Assembly (NCBI GenBank): GCA_019241735.1
Contig: JAFAWN010000077.1
Coordinates: forward strand, 1-6,449
Reading direction: 5' to 3'
DNA length: 6,449 bases
DNA from: Terriglobales bacterium
GTDB taxonomy: Bacteria; Acidobacteriota; Terriglobia; Terriglobales; Acidobacteriaceae
Shown here: one piece after another, positions 5,034-6,449 of the stretch
Position numbering within the stretch: the stretch's first letter is position 1
Layout: each line of letters opens with the position of its first letter
The notes under the pieces: generated by a model
What the model saw: the letters and a program-made list of their open reading frames with translations, nothing else
What the model was told of the DNA's origin: nothing
The model's database searches: none
Program-made: the position numbers and the translations under genes

Positions 5034-6449
5034 ATGGCCACCGCAGTAATTGTTCCCGAACGCGAGCATTACCTTAACAAAGAATATGGCATTCGCTCGT
5101 GGCTGCTTACGATAGACCACAAGCGGATTGCGCTTTTGTATCTGGCATCGATCACCTTCTTCTTTTTTATTGGGGGATTTTTCGCCCTCCTCATACGGTT
5201 GGAGCTGCTAACCCCGGCAGGGGACCTTGTTCAGGCCGACACTTATAACAAGCTGTTCTCGATGCACGGCCAGGTGATGATTTTTTTCTTTCTAATCCCT
5301 TCCATTCCCGCTGTGCTGGGGAATTTTCTTATCCCGCTGATGATCGGCGCCCGCGACCTCGCCTTTCCCCGCATTAATCTCCTTAGCTGGTATCTATACA
5401 TCATTGCCGGCATCATCTATTTGCATTGCATCCTGACAGGCGGTGTGGACACTGGCTGGACCTTTTATACGCCATTCAGCACGGCTTTCAGCAATACGAA
5501 AGTTATTGAGGCCGGCATTTCTATTTTCATTGCCGGATTTTCATCAATACTTACCGGCCTCAATTTTGTGGTTACCATCCACCGCATGCGTGCTCCGGGC
5601 ATGACATGGTCCCGGCTTCCGCTTTTTGTATGGTCGCATTATGCCACCAGCATTATTCAGCTTCTGGGAACTCCAGTCCTGGCGGTAACCTTGCTGCTGG
5701 TGGTTTTCGAACGCGCCTTCCATCTGGGAATTTTCGATCCGACCATGGGTGGAGACCCACTTCTTTTTCAGCATCTTTTCTGGTTTTACTCCCACCCTGC
5801 CGTCTACATCATGATTTTGCCGGCTATGGGCGTGGTGTCGGAAATTGTGCCTTGCTTCTCGCGCAAACGTATCTTCGGATACAAATTTGTGGCCATGTCC
5901 AGTATCGCGATTGCCGTATTCGGATTCCTCGTCTGGGCGCACCATATGTTCGTCGCGGGAATTTCGCTTTACTCGGCGCTCATTTTTTCCATCCTGAGTT
6001 ATCTGGTTGCGGTCCCGTCGGCGATCAAAGTTTTCAACTGGACCGCGACCATGTACAAAGGGTCGATTTCGTTTTCCACGCCCATGCTATACGCCTTCGG
6101 GTTCATCGGCCTTTTCACTATGGGCGGGCTTACCGGTTTGTTTCTGGCGGCGTTGGGAATCGACGTGCACGTTACCGACACATATTTCATAGTCGCCCAT
6201 TTTCACTACATTATGGTTGGCGGTGCGGTCATGGGATATCTGGGCGGGATGCACTTCTGGTGGCCGAAGATTTCCGGCCGCATGTATCCCGAGGCATGGG
6301 GCAGGTTGGCGGCCATGACGGTATTTCTTGGGTTTAACCTTACATTCTTTCCGCAGTTTGTTCTCGGCTACCTGGGAATGCCTCGCCGTTACTGGCAATA
6401 TCCGCCGGAATTCCAGGTGCTGAATGTTCTCTCCACCGCAGGTTCGACA
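5034..6449 (+). CDS. coxA: CoxA: haem-copper oxygen reductase subunit I, A2 subfamily (partial, 3' end missing)
   Basis: The frame is open from the ATG at 5034 to the window edge (472 codons) with no stop; usual family lengths imply that roughly the last tenth or more is missing. It is the catalytic membrane subunit that reduces O2 to water and pumps protons. Visible ligands are: haem a H78 (SMHGQVM) and H391; haem a3 H389 (VAHFHYIM); CuB H254, H303 and H304 (WAHHMF); and the cross-linking Tyr Y258. The helix VI motif is YSHPAVY (252-258): the Glu of A1 enzymes is Ala (256), and the Tyr-Ser pair typical of subfamily A2 is present. D-channel residues D108, N115 and N97 are kept. The K-channel keeps K332 and S269, with S329 where mitochondrial-type enzymes have Thr. 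The late NLTFFPQFVLGYLGMPRRYWQYP segment is canonical. It starts two bases after coxB, with AAAGGA upstream. With the coxB fusion, this is the core of a caa3 oxidase. Confidence 0.97.
   Translation, partial: MATAVIVPEREHYLNKEYGIRSWLLTIDHKRIALLYLASITFFFFIGGFFALLIRLELLTPAGDLVQADTYNKLFSMHGQVMIFFFLIPSIPAVLGNFLIPLMIGARDLAFPRINLLSWYLYIIAGIIYLHCILTGGVDTGWTFYTPFSTAFSNTKVIEAGISIFIAGFSSILTGLNFVVTIHRMRAPGMTWSRLPLFVWSHYATSIIQLLGTPVLAVTLLLVVFERAFHLGIFDPTMGGDPLLFQHLFWFYSHPAVYIMILPAMGVVSEIVPCFSRKRIFGYKFVAMSSIAIAVFGFLVWAHHMFVAGISLYSALIFSILSYLVAVPSAIKVFNWTATMYKGSISFSTPMLYAFGFIGLFTMGGLTGLFLAALGIDVHVTDTYFIVAHFHYIMVGGAVMGYLGGMHFWWPKISGRMYPEAWGRLAAMTVFLGFNLTFFPQFVLGYLGMPRRYWQYPPEFQVLNVLSTAGST

Noticed and set aside
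5784..5813. CoxA seen as a degenerate or inactive oxidase because the helix VI Glu is missing
   Set aside because: The Tyr-Ser replacement of the A2 subfamily is present, and all haem a, haem a3 and CuB ligands are intact, so it should be active.
5606..6337. Open 243-codon frame on + inside coxA
   Set aside because: It overlaps the coxA frame, which carries every haem and copper ligand. The alternative translation is low-complexity and Arg/His/Gly-rich.

Overview
The window is a densely packed, single-direction (+ strand) respiratory operon fragment from a bacterium. It holds the 3' half of an Alternative Complex III (ACIII) cluster, followed directly by the start of a caa3-type haem-copper oxygen reductase cluster. 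Both ends cut through genes: the upstream edge lies in actC and the downstream edge in coxA. The gene set and order (actC-actD-actE-actF, a one-helix protein, a SCO-like protein, coxB, coxA), the moderate base composition and the residue patterns fit Acidobacteriota best. Rhodothermus-type Bacteroidota and Deltaproteobacteria-like groups carry comparable clusters. The taxonomic assignment is inference only.

Layout: 1-254 is the C-terminal end of ActC (NrfD-like quinol-binding membrane subunit). 251-787 is ActD (DUF3341, two helices). 788-1444 is ActE (monohaem cytochrome c lipoprotein). 1441-2661 is ActF (ten-helix NrfD-like subunit, GTG start). 2658-3176 is an uncharacterised protein with one helix, possibly an ActG-like or assembly subunit. 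3178-4032 is a SCO1/SenC-type copper chaperone with a C-terminal membrane anchor (GTG start). 4036-5031 is CoxB, with a CuA domain fused to a C-terminal cytochrome c domain. 5034 to the end is the first 472 codons of CoxA, with a helix VI motif of the A2 subfamily. Neighbouring genes overlap by 4 bases or are at most 3 bases apart, so there is no room for internal promoters or terminators, and translational coupling is likely.

The genes work together as follows. ACIII oxidises membrane quinol and passes electrons through its haem c subunits, the last probably being ActE. The receiver is probably the haem c and CuA domains of CoxB, which feed haem a and the haem a3-CuB site in CoxA, where O2 is reduced. 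The SCO-like protein presumably supplies copper to CuA (and perhaps CuB). No RNA gene, mobile element, repeat array or CRISPR was seen. I see no wholly new system here. The least understood parts are the 172-residue protein and the extra Cys/His motif and inverted topology of the SCO-like protein.
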